Source: Candidatus Woesearchaeota archaeon (GTDB taxonomy: Archaea; Nanobdellota; Nanobdellia; Woesearchaeales; GW2011-AR4). From it: a stretch of 33,437 nucleotides of DNA. The notes under the pieces were generated by a model. It made no database searches, was not told the origin of the DNA, and was given only the letters and a program-made list of their open reading frames with translations. The stretch spans positions 1 to 33,437 of the forward strand of contig JAGVYA010000046.1 in the NCBI GenBank assembly GCA_018303505.1, in the 5' to 3' direction. The position numbers were made by a program, and so were the translations under genes. Position 1 is the first letter of the stretch. The number at the start of each line of letters is the position of its first letter. Shown here piece after piece: positions 6,834-15,575 of the stretch.

Positions 6834-8435
6834 ATGGAAAGTCCTGAAATTGTATTGATTTTCCCTAATGGCGGAGAAACAATAAAAGTAGCACATTTCC
6901 CACCGCATGCGCTTCTAGCTGTGGCTGCAGGGCTTCTTGATGAATACAATGTAAAGCTTATAGATGAAAGAATAGACCAAGATGCTAGGGCAAAATTAAA
7001 ATCATATATAAAATCAAAACCAATCTGCATAGCCTTATCTTTGATGACGGGCCAGCATATAACTTATGCACTAGATACTGCAAGATTTATAAGGTCCTTG
7101 GCAGGCAAAGATATTCCACTTGTGTGGGGCGGCGTTCACGCAACCATGCTTGCTGACCAAACTTTGGACAATGAGTGCGTGGATATTATTGTAAGGGGAG
7201 ATGGTGAAGTAACATTTAACAACTTAGTCAGGGCATTAAAAAACTGTGAAGATTTAAGAAAAATTAATGGCATCTCATTCAAGGACAAAGACGGCAACAA
7301 AATTCATAATCCTGACGAGAAAGATTTTAAACTGGCAGAAGCAAAACCAGTACCTTGGCATCTTGTGGATGTGGAAGATTACATAAATGATGGCTCTATG
7401 TTTTTTGGGCCGGGCCATAAAAGAATGCTTGATATAGGAGTAACAAGCAAAGGCTGCCCCCACAAGTGTGGTTTTTGCTATAATCTGAATTTCAACAAAA
7501 TGTATTGGCGCCCAATGCCATCAAGGAAAACTTTTGATTTCATAAAACAATGTGTTGATGATTTCAAACTAGACGCTTATATGGTTCATGATGACAACTA
7601 TTTTGTCGACCAGAAAAGAGTTGGAGAGATAGCAGACTGGATGATAGCAGATAACATGGATGTCAAATGGACATCAACTGGAATTACAGTTTTTTCATAT
7701 GTACGAATGCAAGACGACTTAAAAAAGAAAATTGTAAACTCCGGATGCACATCTTTCAGGTTTGGAATAGAATCAGGCAATCCTAGAATAATAAAGCTGA
7801 TGGACAAGCCAAATACACTTGAGCAGGTTTATGAGGTAAATAAAGACACAAAAAGGTTGGGAATCAACCCAGTCTATTCTTGGATGATAGGCTTTCCAAC
7901 TGAAACAAGGGATGAAATAATGGATACATGCAGGCTAATGGTTAATTTGAAAAAGGAAAACAAAGATGCCCAATTTCATGGAATTTCGGTCTACACACCT
8001 TATCCAGGAACCCCAATGTACGAGCTTGCTAAACAAAATGGTTTTGTCCCTCCTGATAAATTAGAGGGGTGGGCAAATATTTATTGGGGAAGCAAATCAT
8101 TGGAGAAAAGCCTGGCTCAGGTTCCAAGAGTCTTTTTGGATGATGTGCAGGATTTGTCATATTTGACAAGCGACTGGTTTAAGTATACTGCACCTAAATG
8201 GCTTAAAGTTGGTTTTTGGCCTGTTTTGGCATGGCTTGGGTTTAGATGGAGACATCAAATGTTTTCTTATTCTCCAGAAATAAAATTATACAGGAAGGTA
8301 AGGCGAAGGTTTTTAGAGAATGCTTTTGTTCCTGAGCTAAGGGCTTACAGGAAACTACAGCAAATCATTAAGTCAATCAAGATAGCTTTAAGTGTGAATA
8401 TGCCTAAGTCAGTTTCAACATCACCCAAAAAATGA
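6834..8435 (+). CDS. B12-binding radical SAM protein
   Basis: 533 residues. Residues 1-150 resemble a cobalamin-binding Rossmann domain (FPNGGETIKVAHFPPHALLAVA, VWGGVHATML, IIVRGDGE). The radical SAM core begins at SKGCPHKCGFC, whose three Cys bind the 4Fe-4S cluster, and continues with FGIESGN and a YPGTPMYELAK segment. The C-terminal 130 residues are rich in Lys, Arg and aromatic residues and may touch the membrane. Relatives (class B methylases, BchE-like enzymes) methylate or rearrange unreactive carbons. Two further radical SAM/B12 proteins flank the glycan genes here, so modification of a sugar or lipid carrier is plausible but unproven. It converges on the next gene, overlapping by 15 bases. 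Confidence 0.85.
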   Translation: MESPEIVLIFPNGGETIKVAHFPPHALLAVAAGLLDEYNVKLIDERIDQDARAKLKSYIKSKPICIALSLMTGQHITYALDTARFIRSLAGKDIPLVWGGVHATMLADQTLDNECVDIIVRGDGEVTFNNLVRALKNCEDLRKINGISFKDKDGNKIHNPDEKDFKLAEAKPVPWHLVDVEDYINDGSMFFGPGHKRMLDIGVTSKGCPHKCGFCYNLNFNKMYWRPMPSRKTFDFIKQCVDDFKLDAYMVHDDNYFVDQKRVGEIADWMIADNMDVKWTSTGITVFSYVRMQDDLKKKIVNSGCTSFRFGIESGNPRIIKLMDKPNTLEQVYEVNKDTKRLGINPVYSWMIGFPTETRDEIMDTCRLMVNLKKENKDAQFHGISVYTPYPGTPMYELAKQNGFVPPDKLEGWANIYWGSKSLEKSLAQVPRVFLDDVQDLSYLTSDWFKYTAPKWLKVGFWPVLAWLGFRWRHQMFSYSPEIKLYRKVRRRFLENAFVPELRAYRKLQQIIKSIKIALSVNMPKSVSTSPKK

Positions 8436-9191
8436 TTTTTTTGAAATTATTAATATATCCGAACATTTCTTATTATTATAACACGACACTTCTTTCTTAT
8501 AAATATAATTGAAAACTACATTCATAAACCATTTTATTTTTAATATTTCTGCTAAATAACTTACCAACCTTAAATATTCAAATTTTATGGGCTTTATATC
8601 TATAATATTAAAACCTAACGCAGTTAATTCGTTAACTAATAAATTGATAGGAATTTTGCTTTCATAAATTTCATTCTTATTCTTCTTTTTGGTTTCTAAT
8701 AATTTATTTAAATATCTACAATTATAATCACTATTTGGCATATCAAATATAAGTAAACCTCCTTTTTTTAAGACGTTGTGGATTTGCTTAAGAGCTTTCC
8801 TTATACTTCCATTATCAAAATGTCTTATAACTCTTAAGGTTATAACTACATCAAAAGAACTCTTAGGAAAATTTAAATTGAATATATTTTGTTTTATGAA
8901 TGACCATTTTTTATTGTATATTTTTTTTCTTATATTATTTAACATATTTTCTGAAGAATCTACACCAATACCCTTACCTGTAAAAATAAGATTTCTTGTT
9001 ACCCTCCCCGTGCCCACGCCAATTTCTAAAAGTTTTATATTAGAATATTCTTTTAAGTAAGCATTTATTATTGATATTTCCACTTCATGATTGGCTTTTT
9101 TAAATGGCGTATTAAATCTAACTTGTTCATAACTATCAACTACTTCTTTTCTGTTATAATAATCCATTAACTTTTCTTCCTCTTCTATCAT
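8421..9191 (-). CDS. Class I SAM-dependent methyltransferase
   Basis: 256 residues. The SAM-binding motif LLEIGVGTGRVTRNL is at about 54-68, followed by the acidic end of strand 2 (GVDSSENML), FDVVITLRVIRHF as motif IV, and LKKGGLLIFDMPN after it. This is the methyltransferase type 11/25 pattern. The ATG overlaps the stop of the upstream membrane-protein gene by four bases, so the two are co-transcribed. Codons are extremely AT-rich compared with the flippase and the operon at 17264-21417, suggesting separate acquisition. The substrate cannot be told; a sugar or lipid-linked glycan is likely from the neighbours. Confidence 0.8.
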   Translation of the reverse strand: MIEEEEKLMDYYNRKEVVDSYEQVRFNTPFKKANHEVEISIINAYLKEYSNIKLLEIGVGTGRVTRNLIFTGKGIGVDSSENMLNNIRKKIYNKKWSFIKQNIFNLNFPKSSFDVVITLRVIRHFDNGSIRKALKQIHNVLKKGGLLIFDMPNSDYNCRYLNKLLETKKKNKNEIYESKIPINLLVNELTALGFNIIDIKPIKFEYLRLVSYLAEILKIKWFMNVVFNYIYKKEVSCYNNKKCSDILIISKKSFFG

Positions 9192-9502
9192 TTTCCAACC
9201 ATTTTATCTTCAAGTAAATGTAGCAAATAACTAATAAAGCCAGCTAGAAAATTTACAAATCCAAAAATAATTAAAGGAAAACTTAGTAAAACAGCGTATA
9301 ATAAATTATGAAATATTCTCTTTTTCTTAAAAAACCAACTTAGTTTAATTTTGTCTTTAATTTTACTAAACCTTGAATCTAAATCTGGAATAACACTGTA
9401 TAATATAACAATAAAAAAAGTTAAATAGCTAAATGATATATATATATACACTATTAAAAGGTAAATTACAACATTTACTGCTATATGAGTTAATTCTTTC
9501 AT
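9188..9502 (-). CDS. Small membrane protein resembling the YdjM/DUF457 metal-dependent hydrolase family
   Basis: 104 residues with about three to four hydrophobic segments. The polar landmarks are TH at 5-6, PDLD near 40, KRIFHNLL near 61 and HLLED near the C terminus. They follow the His/Asp pattern (TH, PDxD, HRxxTHS, HxxxD) of YdjM-type membrane hydrolases, but the protein is shorter and the second His motif is relaxed. It starts a two-gene unit with the methyltransferase. A minus-strand TATA box (9525-9533) overlaps the end of the flippase gene. Function is unknown; the family link is tentative. Confidence 0.55.
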   Translation of the reverse strand: MKELTHIAVNVVIYLLIVYIYISFSYLTFFIVILYSVIPDLDSRFSKIKDKIKLSWFFKKKRIFHNLLYAVLLSFPLIIFGFVNFLAGFISYLLHLLEDKMVGK

Positions 9503-9523
9503 TCTTCCAATAATATTTTGAAT

Positions 9524-10939
9524 CTATTTATAAGTTTTTTTATAAGAGGTTAGAATTCTTTTGAGAATATCCCAGTCTTCTGATTTGAACACTTTGAGCA
9601 ATAGTAGTAGTGCTATGTAAGCAGATAAGGCAAGTGCTATTTTTAAGAGTGTACCTACGTTGACAAAGAATAATCCTGATGCATTAGCTAATATATTAAT
9701 ATCCGTCCAATTTTGGAAGTGTTCAATTACCACGTAAAAATATGAGCAGAATAAGAAAAGTTCTGTTACAACAGTTGCAATAGCTGCGCCTATATACCCA
9801 TAAAAAGGTATAAGGATTAAATTTAGCACTATGTTGATTAAGGCAGTTAGACCTTGAAAATACAGTCTTTGCTTTTGCTTATCAACAGAAATTATTGTAA
9901 TACCATTTACAAAACTTACAAATCTGAAAAATATGGTTATTGCGATTATCTGCAGGACCAGCACTGACTTATCATATCCTGTTCCATATAAAAAATGGAT
10001 TATGTTGCTTCCTGAAAAAAACAGGACAATTGTTATTGGCAGTGCGGCTATTGAAATATATTTCAGGGACTTTTTGTATGCAAATTTAAGTGACTCCAGA
10101 GAGCTCACGTAAAATTTTGAAAGGCTTGGGAATATTGAAGTGATATATATGGATGGTATAAAAATCAAGGCTGTAGTTACATTATATGCTGCGCTGTATA
10201 TCCCGACTTCATAAACGCCCCTCATTTTTGAAAGCATTATGGAATCTATGTAGAAGTATACGCTGTAGAATAAGACGGTAACGGCAAAAGGCACGGCTTC
10301 AAAAACAAGCTTTTTTGCAAGATCCTTTTCCAATTTTGCAGCAAATTTTATGAATTTTGTGAACAGCAAAGCCAAGCACAATGCAAGCACAATCAATTCT
10401 GTTATCACATACATCCATGTTATGGCCTTCAACCCATAGTTGTTCAGCAGGGCATAGAACACCAACAATGTCAACAGCACTGCCCTCAATATCTTGAGAA
10501 GCCCGTCCCATTGCATCTGCTCAAATGCAAGAAATACAGAGCTGAATGCGTCTGTGAATGATTTTAAGATTGTGAATGCAAACATTATGTACACTATGAT
10601 CCTTATGTCTGCAGGATATGACATGATGTTCATGACTAATATGACGACTAAGAATGCCACTATGGACAGCGCTGATTTTATTAATATGCCGTGGAATATG
10701 TACTTGTCTGCAAGCTCGCGCTTCCTGCTTATGTCTCTCACGAACAAAGGCTGCAGCCCAATGTCAATGAATATAAGAGCTAGTGTTGTGAATGCTATGG
10801 CAAAATTGAATTTTCCGAATTCTGTTTCCCTTAAGAACCTAGCAATATAAACTAATATAAGTATCTGCAATCCTTTTACAATTAATTCCGATACCCCCTG
10901 AAAGAGTATATTTCTTGATATCTTTTTTACAGTATCCAT
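9524..10939 (-). CDS. Polysaccharide flippase, Wzx/MATE type
   Basis: 471 residues with about 12-14 hydrophobic segments. The N-terminal pattern KKISRNILFQGVSELIVKGLQILILVYIARFL and the following FGKFNFAIAF are typical of Wzx flippases of the MOP superfamily. These carry lipid-linked glycans from the cytoplasmic to the outer face of the membrane. I chose ATG at 10939, just after the TAA of the upstream methyltransferase gene (TAAAATG); a TTG six codons earlier is less likely. It is the only obvious glycan exporter in the window, so it probably serves the sugars made on both sides. It is co-transcribed with the methyltransferase at 10941-11708. Confidence 0.88.
   Translation of the reverse strand: MDTVKKISRNILFQGVSELIVKGLQILILVYIARFLRETEFGKFNFAIAFTTLALIFIDIGLQPLFVRDISRKRELADKYIFHGILIKSALSIVAFLVVILVMNIMSYPADIRIIVYIMFAFTILKSFTDAFSSVFLAFEQMQWDGLLKILRAVLLTLLVFYALLNNYGLKAITWMYVITELIVLALCLALLFTKFIKFAAKLEKDLAKKLVFEAVPFAVTVLFYSVYFYIDSIMLSKMRGVYEVGIYSAAYNVTTALIFIPSIYITSIFPSLSKFYVSSLESLKFAYKKSLKYISIAALPITIVLFFSGSNIIHFLYGTGYDKSVLVLQIIAITIFFRFVSFVNGITIISVDKQKQRLYFQGLTALINIVLNLILIPFYGYIGAAIATVVTELFLFCSYFYVVIEHFQNWTDINILANASGLFFVNVGTLLKIALALSAYIALLLLLKVFKSEDWDILKRILTSYKKTYK
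9525..9533 (-). promoter_or_regulatory. TATA box for the membrane protein/methyltransferase pair
   Basis: TTATAAATA on the minus strand, 23 bases before the ATG at 9502, predicting a leaderless transcript. It overlaps the last codons of the flippase gene. Confidence 0.5.
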
Positions 10940-10940
10940 T

Positions 10941-11708
10941 TTAAACTTTTTTGGCAACTACTCCAAGCCACGCAGCCAAAAATGGGATGGAAGAAAAAGC
11001 GAAAGTGTCAGCATTAGTATTGAGCACTTTACAACCCCTTTTTTCAAAGAACTTCTTTAAATCATACTGATTTGCAATATAAACCATATCTATATCATCA
11101 CCTACCAATTCTTCACCAAATATATCAGGGTTCCTAAAACTATAATTTGGATTTATCGGTTTTTGGAAGGTGTAATAAAGGCTTTTAAAGAACCATCCAA
11201 TAATCTGCAGTCGGTTTCTACCTATTGTTTCATGGCCTTTTGGAGTCAAAAAGGCCTTCATAGCTCTAAAAGGGCTGAACCAGCTTGGGGAAACAATAAT
11301 TACATACCCATTTTTCTTTGTAACTCGCAGCATTTCACTTAAAACATTTTCTACTTCATTAATGTGCTCGATAAAGCCGCAAGCCATAACTGCATCAAAT
11401 GTACCATCTCTAAAAGACATTTTCCTAGCGTCTTCAATTTGGAATTTAACATTTTTAAAACGCTTCTTTGCATAATTAAGAACTGGTTTTGATAAATCAG
11501 CACCTACAACTTTATAACACTTGCTTAGCATACTAGATGATAAACCAGCTCCGCAACCTAAATCAAGAATTTTAGAACCTTCCTTTACATATTTCCTCAC
11601 AAAATTTACGTAATTATTTAGGTATTTTGTTTTTAATCCTGATTCTTGTCCCGTAATAATTTTATTTACATATCTTCTAGTTGCGTAATGAAAATTCTCA
11701 TTTGTCAT
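10941..11708 (-). CDS. Class I SAM-dependent methyltransferase
   Basis: 255 residues. ILDLGCGAGLSSSML is a textbook SAM-binding motif I. VVGADLSKPVL ends strand 2, EDARKMSFRDGTFDAVMACGFIEHI spans motifs III-IV, and VTKKNGYVIIVSPS follows. The C-terminal part (about 150-255) is longer than in the minimal fold, with an aromatic-rich region and a hydrophobic end that could dock a lipid-linked substrate. The stop codon abuts the flippase ATG. Methylation of a glycan before export is a reasonable guess from that coupling, but not shown. The TATA box at 11731-11738 places the transcription start at the ATG. Confidence 0.8.
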   Translation of the reverse strand: MTNENFHYATRRYVNKIITGQESGLKTKYLNNYVNFVRKYVKEGSKILDLGCGAGLSSSMLSKCYKVVGADLSKPVLNYAKKRFKNVKFQIEDARKMSFRDGTFDAVMACGFIEHINEVENVLSEMLRVTKKNGYVIIVSPSWFSPFRAMKAFLTPKGHETIGRNRLQIIGWFFKSLYYTFQKPINPNYSFRNPDIFGEELVGDDIDMVYIANQYDLKKFFEKRGCKVLNTNADTFAFSSIPFLAAWLGVVAKKV

Positions 11709-11730
11709 ATTTTTTAAGAATAAATAATGA

Positions 11731-11738
11731 TATATAAA
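11731..11738 (-). promoter_or_regulatory. TATA box of the methyltransferase-flippase operon
   Basis: Minus-strand TTTATATA about 25 bases before the ATG at 11708, again predicting a leaderless mRNA. Confidence 0.5.
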
Positions 11739-11741
11739 TCT

Positions 11742-12530
11742 TTAGTTACCATATCTTGTAGGCCATCTCTTTTTTAGTTCTGTATAAATATACAGAAATT
11801 CATCATAGCTTGTTTGCTTTTCATTTATCTTTTCCATAATCATTGTAAATCTGAAGTTGCCATCTGAATTCCTAAAGTATTCAATAACCTTAAACCCTAT
11901 AAACTGAAAATATGTTTCATACAGGCTGCTTATTACGCTTCCATTAGAGTGTATGCTAAATCCGTTCTTTTTTGTTATATTTGCGTAGATAGTATAAAGC
12001 TCAAAACCCGAAAAAACGGAAGAATGATTTTCATATTTTATTCCTGAATTTTCGTCCATAAGTTCGTTGCTGAACGTGATATCATATTTCTCATTAATGT
12101 ACTCATTCCAGTTCTTTAGCTTTATTGAATTCTCTCCTGATATTGGAATTGAATTATTTTTTACTTTTTCTGGGATTATAGCACCTAACTCTTCCAAGAA
12201 ATCAAGATGTACATTTCCTTTTGGGCTAAGCTCGAAAACTTTTAGTCCTGAAAGTATTTTATCTTTTAATAGGACATCTTTCATCTCTACTACTTTTGAT
12301 CCATCTAGCGTATAATCATTTTTTTTCCCATCAAAAACAATTAAAGGCTCTAAAGTCGTAAAGAAATCGTTTAAACGGTTTTTTGTTATATATGCGCTGT
12401 TTATTATTTCAAATAAAACAGGATCGTAGCTCGTATTTGTAAATCTTGGAAATTCATTCTTGTCAAAAATAAAAAAATTATTTCTCAGTTTTTTTTTTAA
12501 CCAATCTTTTTTATTAAGTTGATACATCAT
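11742..12530 (-). CDS. Unrecognised protein, possibly a diverged methyltransferase
   Basis: 262 residues, soluble, with no signal or membrane segment. I do not recognise a family. GLKVFELSPKGNVHLDFLEELGA could be a decayed strand-1/motif I region, and ELMDENSG, ITKKNGFSIHSNGS and FQFIGFKVIEYFRN echo the later strands of class I methyltransferases. The glycine-rich GxGxG loop is absent, so SAM binding is doubtful. The gene stands alone: a 33-base gap separates it from the methyltransferase downstream, and it has its own TATA box (12551-12560). Codon use is very AT-rich. It diverges from the radical SAM gene at 12672. Confidence 0.6.
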   Translation of the reverse strand: MMYQLNKKDWLKKKLRNNFFIFDKNEFPRFTNTSYDPVLFEIINSAYITKNRLNDFFTTLEPLIVFDGKKNDYTLDGSKVVEMKDVLLKDKILSGLKVFELSPKGNVHLDFLEELGAIIPEKVKNNSIPISGENSIKLKNWNEYINEKYDITFSNELMDENSGIKYENHSSVFSGFELYTIYANITKKNGFSIHSNGSVISSLYETYFQFIGFKVIEYFRNSDGNFRFTMIMEKINEKQTSYDEFLYIYTELKKRWPTRYGN

Positions 12531-12550
12531 TTTAAATTAAGAGAAAGGTC

Positions 12551-12560
12551 TTTTTATAAA
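12551..12560 (-). promoter_or_regulatory. TATA box of the 11742-12530 gene
   Basis: Minus-strand TTTATAAAAA about 22-25 bases before the double ATG at 12527-12530. Confidence 0.45.
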
Positions 12561-12630
12561 TAAGTTTTGTTTATTTGCTTATTTATATTCAATATTGAAA
12601 ACAACTCTCTTAAGCGCTAAACTTTCAAAA

Positions 12631-12643
12631 AATTTATATATAA
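12631..12643 (+). promoter_or_regulatory. TATA box of the second radical SAM gene
   Basis: AATTTATATATAA, about 30-35 bases before ATG 12672; it is back to back with the promoter at 12551-12560 in a 141-base divergent region. Confidence 0.5.
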
Positions 12644-12671
12644 ACAGACTAACTTAACTATTGTGAAGTAA

Positions 12672-14078
12672 ATGAAAGTCTTGCTGGTAATCCCTCCGAA
12701 TATTGGAAGATATGTAGCTGCAACTATACCTCATGCTGGAATTGCCTATTTATCAGCTATGCTAAAAAAGGACGGCCACCAGGTCGATTTAGTTGACATG
12801 AGGATACATGATTCTAATGACTACTTGTTTAATAAAATTGAAAAATTCAAGCCTGATATGATAGGAATGACCACTGCTTCTATTGGATACAAGATGGCTT
12901 ATGAGATTATTGACACAATAAAAGCTAAGTATCCAAAAATACCAGTTGCTATTGGTGGCTCATATGCATCTACTGTTCATTCAAAGATACTTGAAGACAC
13001 AAAAATTGATTATGTCATTTATGGCGAAGGAGAGCGTACATTTTTGGAGCTAGCAAATCACAAAGAAATTGAGCAGATAAATGGCCTTATCTATAGAAAT
13101 GATGGAGAAATAATAATGAACCCACCTTATCCATTGGAGCAGGATCTTGACAATCTGCCTTTTCCTGACTATGATATATTTGAAATGGACAAGATGGTTT
13201 CAAAAAGAATACCAATTGTTACAAGCAGAGGATGTCCAAACAGGTGCACTTTCTGCTCAATCCAATTGGTTATGGGGCATCCATTTAGGACAAGGAGCCC
13301 AGAAAATGTTTTGCAAGAACTTGAATATTGGTATAAAAGGGGCTATGACACTTTTGAGTTTAGCGATGATAACTTCACATTTAACATGCCAAGGGCTGAA
13401 AAAATATGTGACTTAATAATTAATAGTGGAATGAAATTAAAAATTATTTTTGGTAATGGGTTAAGAGCTGATAGGGTAAATGAAAACTTGCTCAAGAAAC
13501 TGAAGAAAGCAGGCACATCATGGATCGCCTATAGTCTAGAGAGTTCTGATCCTCATTCCTTGGAGTTGTTAAAAAAAGATTTAACATTGGAGCAGCTAAA
13601 AAAATCAGTAGAACAGACAAAAGCGCTGAGGATAAAAACCCAGGTTAACTTTATTATTGGATGTCCTGGTGAAACTTGGGACACTTTCTTACAGGACCTA
13701 AAGTGCTCTGAAGAGTTAAATGTCCACCAATTAAGATTTTATAATATGATTCCTTATCCTGGTACAGAAATGTTTGAATGGGTAAAACAAAATGGAAGAT
13801 TTTTGTACACGCCAGAGCAATATCTTAATGACTTTAATTATTGGGGAGAAGAACCGGTTTTTGAAACTGATGAATTCACAAGAGAAGAAAGAATCAAAGC
13901 TTATAGAATTGGTCAGGAAAGAGTAATGAAACTATTCTTAAGAAAGCATTTTGGTAGATTTATAGGGAACCTTGGATTTCAACTATGGAGAAGACCATTT
14001 GTTCAGAAATACGGAATTAATATGGCAATTAAAGGATGGGTTGCATTGAGAAGATTTGGGGTAATAAGACAGGCTTAA
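12672..14078 (+). CDS. B12-binding radical SAM protein
   Basis: 468 residues. The N-terminal B12-like domain reads LLVIPPNIGRYVAATIPHAGIAYLSAMLKKDGH, then MTTASIGYKMA, AIGGSYAST and YVIYGEGERTF. Cluster Cys lie in TSRGCPNRCTFCS near residue 182, with YSLESSD and YPGTEMFEWVK later. It is clearly a paralogue of the protein at 31758-33290: they share FRTRSPE, EYWYK/EHWYK, KICDLI, the FTxEER segment and a C-terminal AxxxWxxxR region. The protein at 6834-8435 is more distant. The reaction is unknown; a methyl transfer or C-C change on a sugar or isoprenoid is typical for the class. It has its own TATA box. Confidence 0.85.
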   Translation: MKVLLVIPPNIGRYVAATIPHAGIAYLSAMLKKDGHQVDLVDMRIHDSNDYLFNKIEKFKPDMIGMTTASIGYKMAYEIIDTIKAKYPKIPVAIGGSYASTVHSKILEDTKIDYVIYGEGERTFLELANHKEIEQINGLIYRNDGEIIMNPPYPLEQDLDNLPFPDYDIFEMDKMVSKRIPIVTSRGCPNRCTFCSIQLVMGHPFRTRSPENVLQELEYWYKRGYDTFEFSDDNFTFNMPRAEKICDLIINSGMKLKIIFGNGLRADRVNENLLKKLKKAGTSWIAYSLESSDPHSLELLKKDLTLEQLKKSVEQTKALRIKTQVNFIIGCPGETWDTFLQDLKCSEELNVHQLRFYNMIPYPGTEMFEWVKQNGRFLYTPEQYLNDFNYWGEEPVFETDEFTREERIKAYRIGQERVMKLFLRKHFGRFIGNLGFQLWRRPFVQKYGINMAIKGWVALRRFGVIRQA

Positions 14079-14102
14079 TTACTATAAATACATTAAATCT
14101 AA

Positions 14103-14939
14103 TTATTTTCTTTCAAACAAAGCAAGATAATAATGGTAAACAGTTTTGCCTTTATAATGCACTATGAAAGATGTTATTTGAATGATAACAGATATACTTC
14201 CATAAACCACTAGGTACCAGTAAAGCATAAAGTACATTGATAAAAAGTTATAATAAGAATTAATAATCTCAAAAATTATAATAATATTTATATGAACTAT
14301 ATTAAATGGGTGACCCCACACTTCTTTTATCAGATTATAAGTTTTATATAGTTTTTTACCTATTTCAGTCTCGCCACCTTCCACATTAGCCTTTCCTATA
14401 AGAGAAATATATTTTTTTACTTTTTCTTTTCTTTTATGAATGTCATCCCTTAGCGCATTTTTTAAAGCAGCCAGTTGTATTATTGATAATACTACAGATT
14501 TTGAGAAAAATGAAGCCAAAAATCCAAATATCAAAATGGATTTATAACCAGTTTGCAAAAATATACCATATGATAATGAAAAAAATATCAAAGTTGCTGT
14601 TATTTCATGATAAAGGAATTCTAAGAAAGACCCCGTCATACTACCTTCTTTTCTATACCTTGCTATCTCTCCGTTCACATTATCTAACACAATTGTGAGA
14701 TGAATTAGTAAAATACCCACTAGCATCAATTTTAATGTTCCAAATGCGAGAAGAATAGACCCAAAAATAGCTAAAAGCATCATTAGAATTGTAACTTGAT
14801 CTGCATGTATCGGAGTATAAAGTAATAATTTTGTCACATAGATTGAAAATTTCATTGTAACTAATTCCATATACAAAGGTCTTTTGCTTTTGGAATTAGC
14901 ATAGCAAATCTTTCTTAGTTCTTTTATTGACTCTACCAT
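14103..14939 (-). CDS. CDP-alcohol phosphotransferase family membrane protein with altered active site
   Basis: 278 residues with about six hydrophobic segments. The family signature is D-x2-D-G-x2-A-R-x8-G-x3-D-x3-D. Here the spacing is exact but residues differ: D86, N89 (usually D), G90, A93, R94, G103, E107 (usually D), H111 (usually D). Normal members bind two metal ions with the four Asp and move a phospho-alcohol from a CDP-alcohol to an acceptor such as a lipid. With one Asp left, chemistry or metal use must differ, or activity is lost. It is the last gene of the eight-gene operon, 31 bases after the APS-kinase-like gene. Gene composition is AT-rich. Confidence 0.75.
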   Translation of the reverse strand: MVESIKELRKICYANSKSKRPLYMELVTMKFSIYVTKLLLYTPIHADQVTILMMLLAIFGSILLAFGTLKLMLVGILLIHLTIVLDNVNGEIARYRKEGSMTGSFLEFLYHEITATLIFFSLSYGIFLQTGYKSILIFGFLASFFSKSVVLSIIQLAALKNALRDDIHKRKEKVKKYISLIGKANVEGGETEIGKKLYKTYNLIKEVWGHPFNIVHINIIIIFEIINSYYNFLSMYFMLYWYLVVYGSISVIIQITSFIVHYKGKTVYHYYLALFERK

Positions 14940-14970
14940 TTTATATTTGTTTTTTATAATGGTTTTATAT

Positions 14971-15525
14971 TTAAATGTATCTTACCTTTATTACTCCACT
15001 TTTTTTAAGTTTAGCTAACAACTTATTCACAGATTCTTCAACAGATTCCTTATCTGTATTTAGGATGATATCTGGATTTTTTGGTTCTTCGTAACTCGAT
15101 GAAACATACATAAAATTCTCAAATCCCTTTTCCTTTTCTTTAGCTTTCTTGTAATGTCCTTTTATATCCCTTTTTTCACATACTTCTAAAGGGCATTTTA
15201 CGTATACCAAGAACATCTTTTTTAGGGTTTTTTTCGCATATTCTCTAGACCTTTCTGTTGGAGAAGCAACTGATGCTATGGTAAGAACGCCATTCTCAGA
15301 AATTATCTTGCAGATGTTAGCTACCCTTTTCATGTGCTCGTTTCTTTCTTCTAAAGAGTAACCTAAATCTGAGGAAATAGTCTTTCTTAACTTATCCCCA
15401 TCAAGCAGAGCAACAGGCATATCTCTATTTCTTAATATCTTAACTAGTTTTGCAGCTATAGTAGATTTTCCTGCACCGTGCAGTCCAGTAAACCATATTG
15501 TCCATGCCTTTTTCATCATTTTCAA
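14971..15525 (-). CDS. Adenylylsulfate kinase-like protein (CysC family)
   Basis: 184 residues. The Walker A loop GLHGAGKST is at 14-22. DGDKLRKTISSDLGYS, SVASPTERSREYAK (in place of FISPYRxDRxxVR), VKCPLEVCEKRDIKGHYKKA and the closing YEEPKNPDIILNTDKESVEES follow the APS kinase family in order. Such kinases phosphorylate the 3'-hydroxyl of adenylylsulfate to give PAPS; relatives phosphorylate other small molecules. No ATP sulfurylase or sulfotransferase is visible here. The neighbour PHP protein belongs to a family that includes 3',5'-bisphosphonucleotide phosphatases, which would fit PAP removal. ATGs also occur at residues 3 and 4. Family sure, substrate uncertain. Confidence 0.82.
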   Translation of the reverse strand: MKMMKKAWTIWFTGLHGAGKSTIAAKLVKILRNRDMPVALLDGDKLRKTISSDLGYSLEERNEHMKRVANICKIISENGVLTIASVASPTERSREYAKKTLKKMFLVYVKCPLEVCEKRDIKGHYKKAKEKEKGFENFMYVSSSYEEPKNPDIILNTDKESVEESVNKLLAKLKKSGVIKVRYI

Positions 15526-15575
15526 AAACCATTTTTATTATTAAAACTTTCTAAATAAACAATAACAATATTTTA

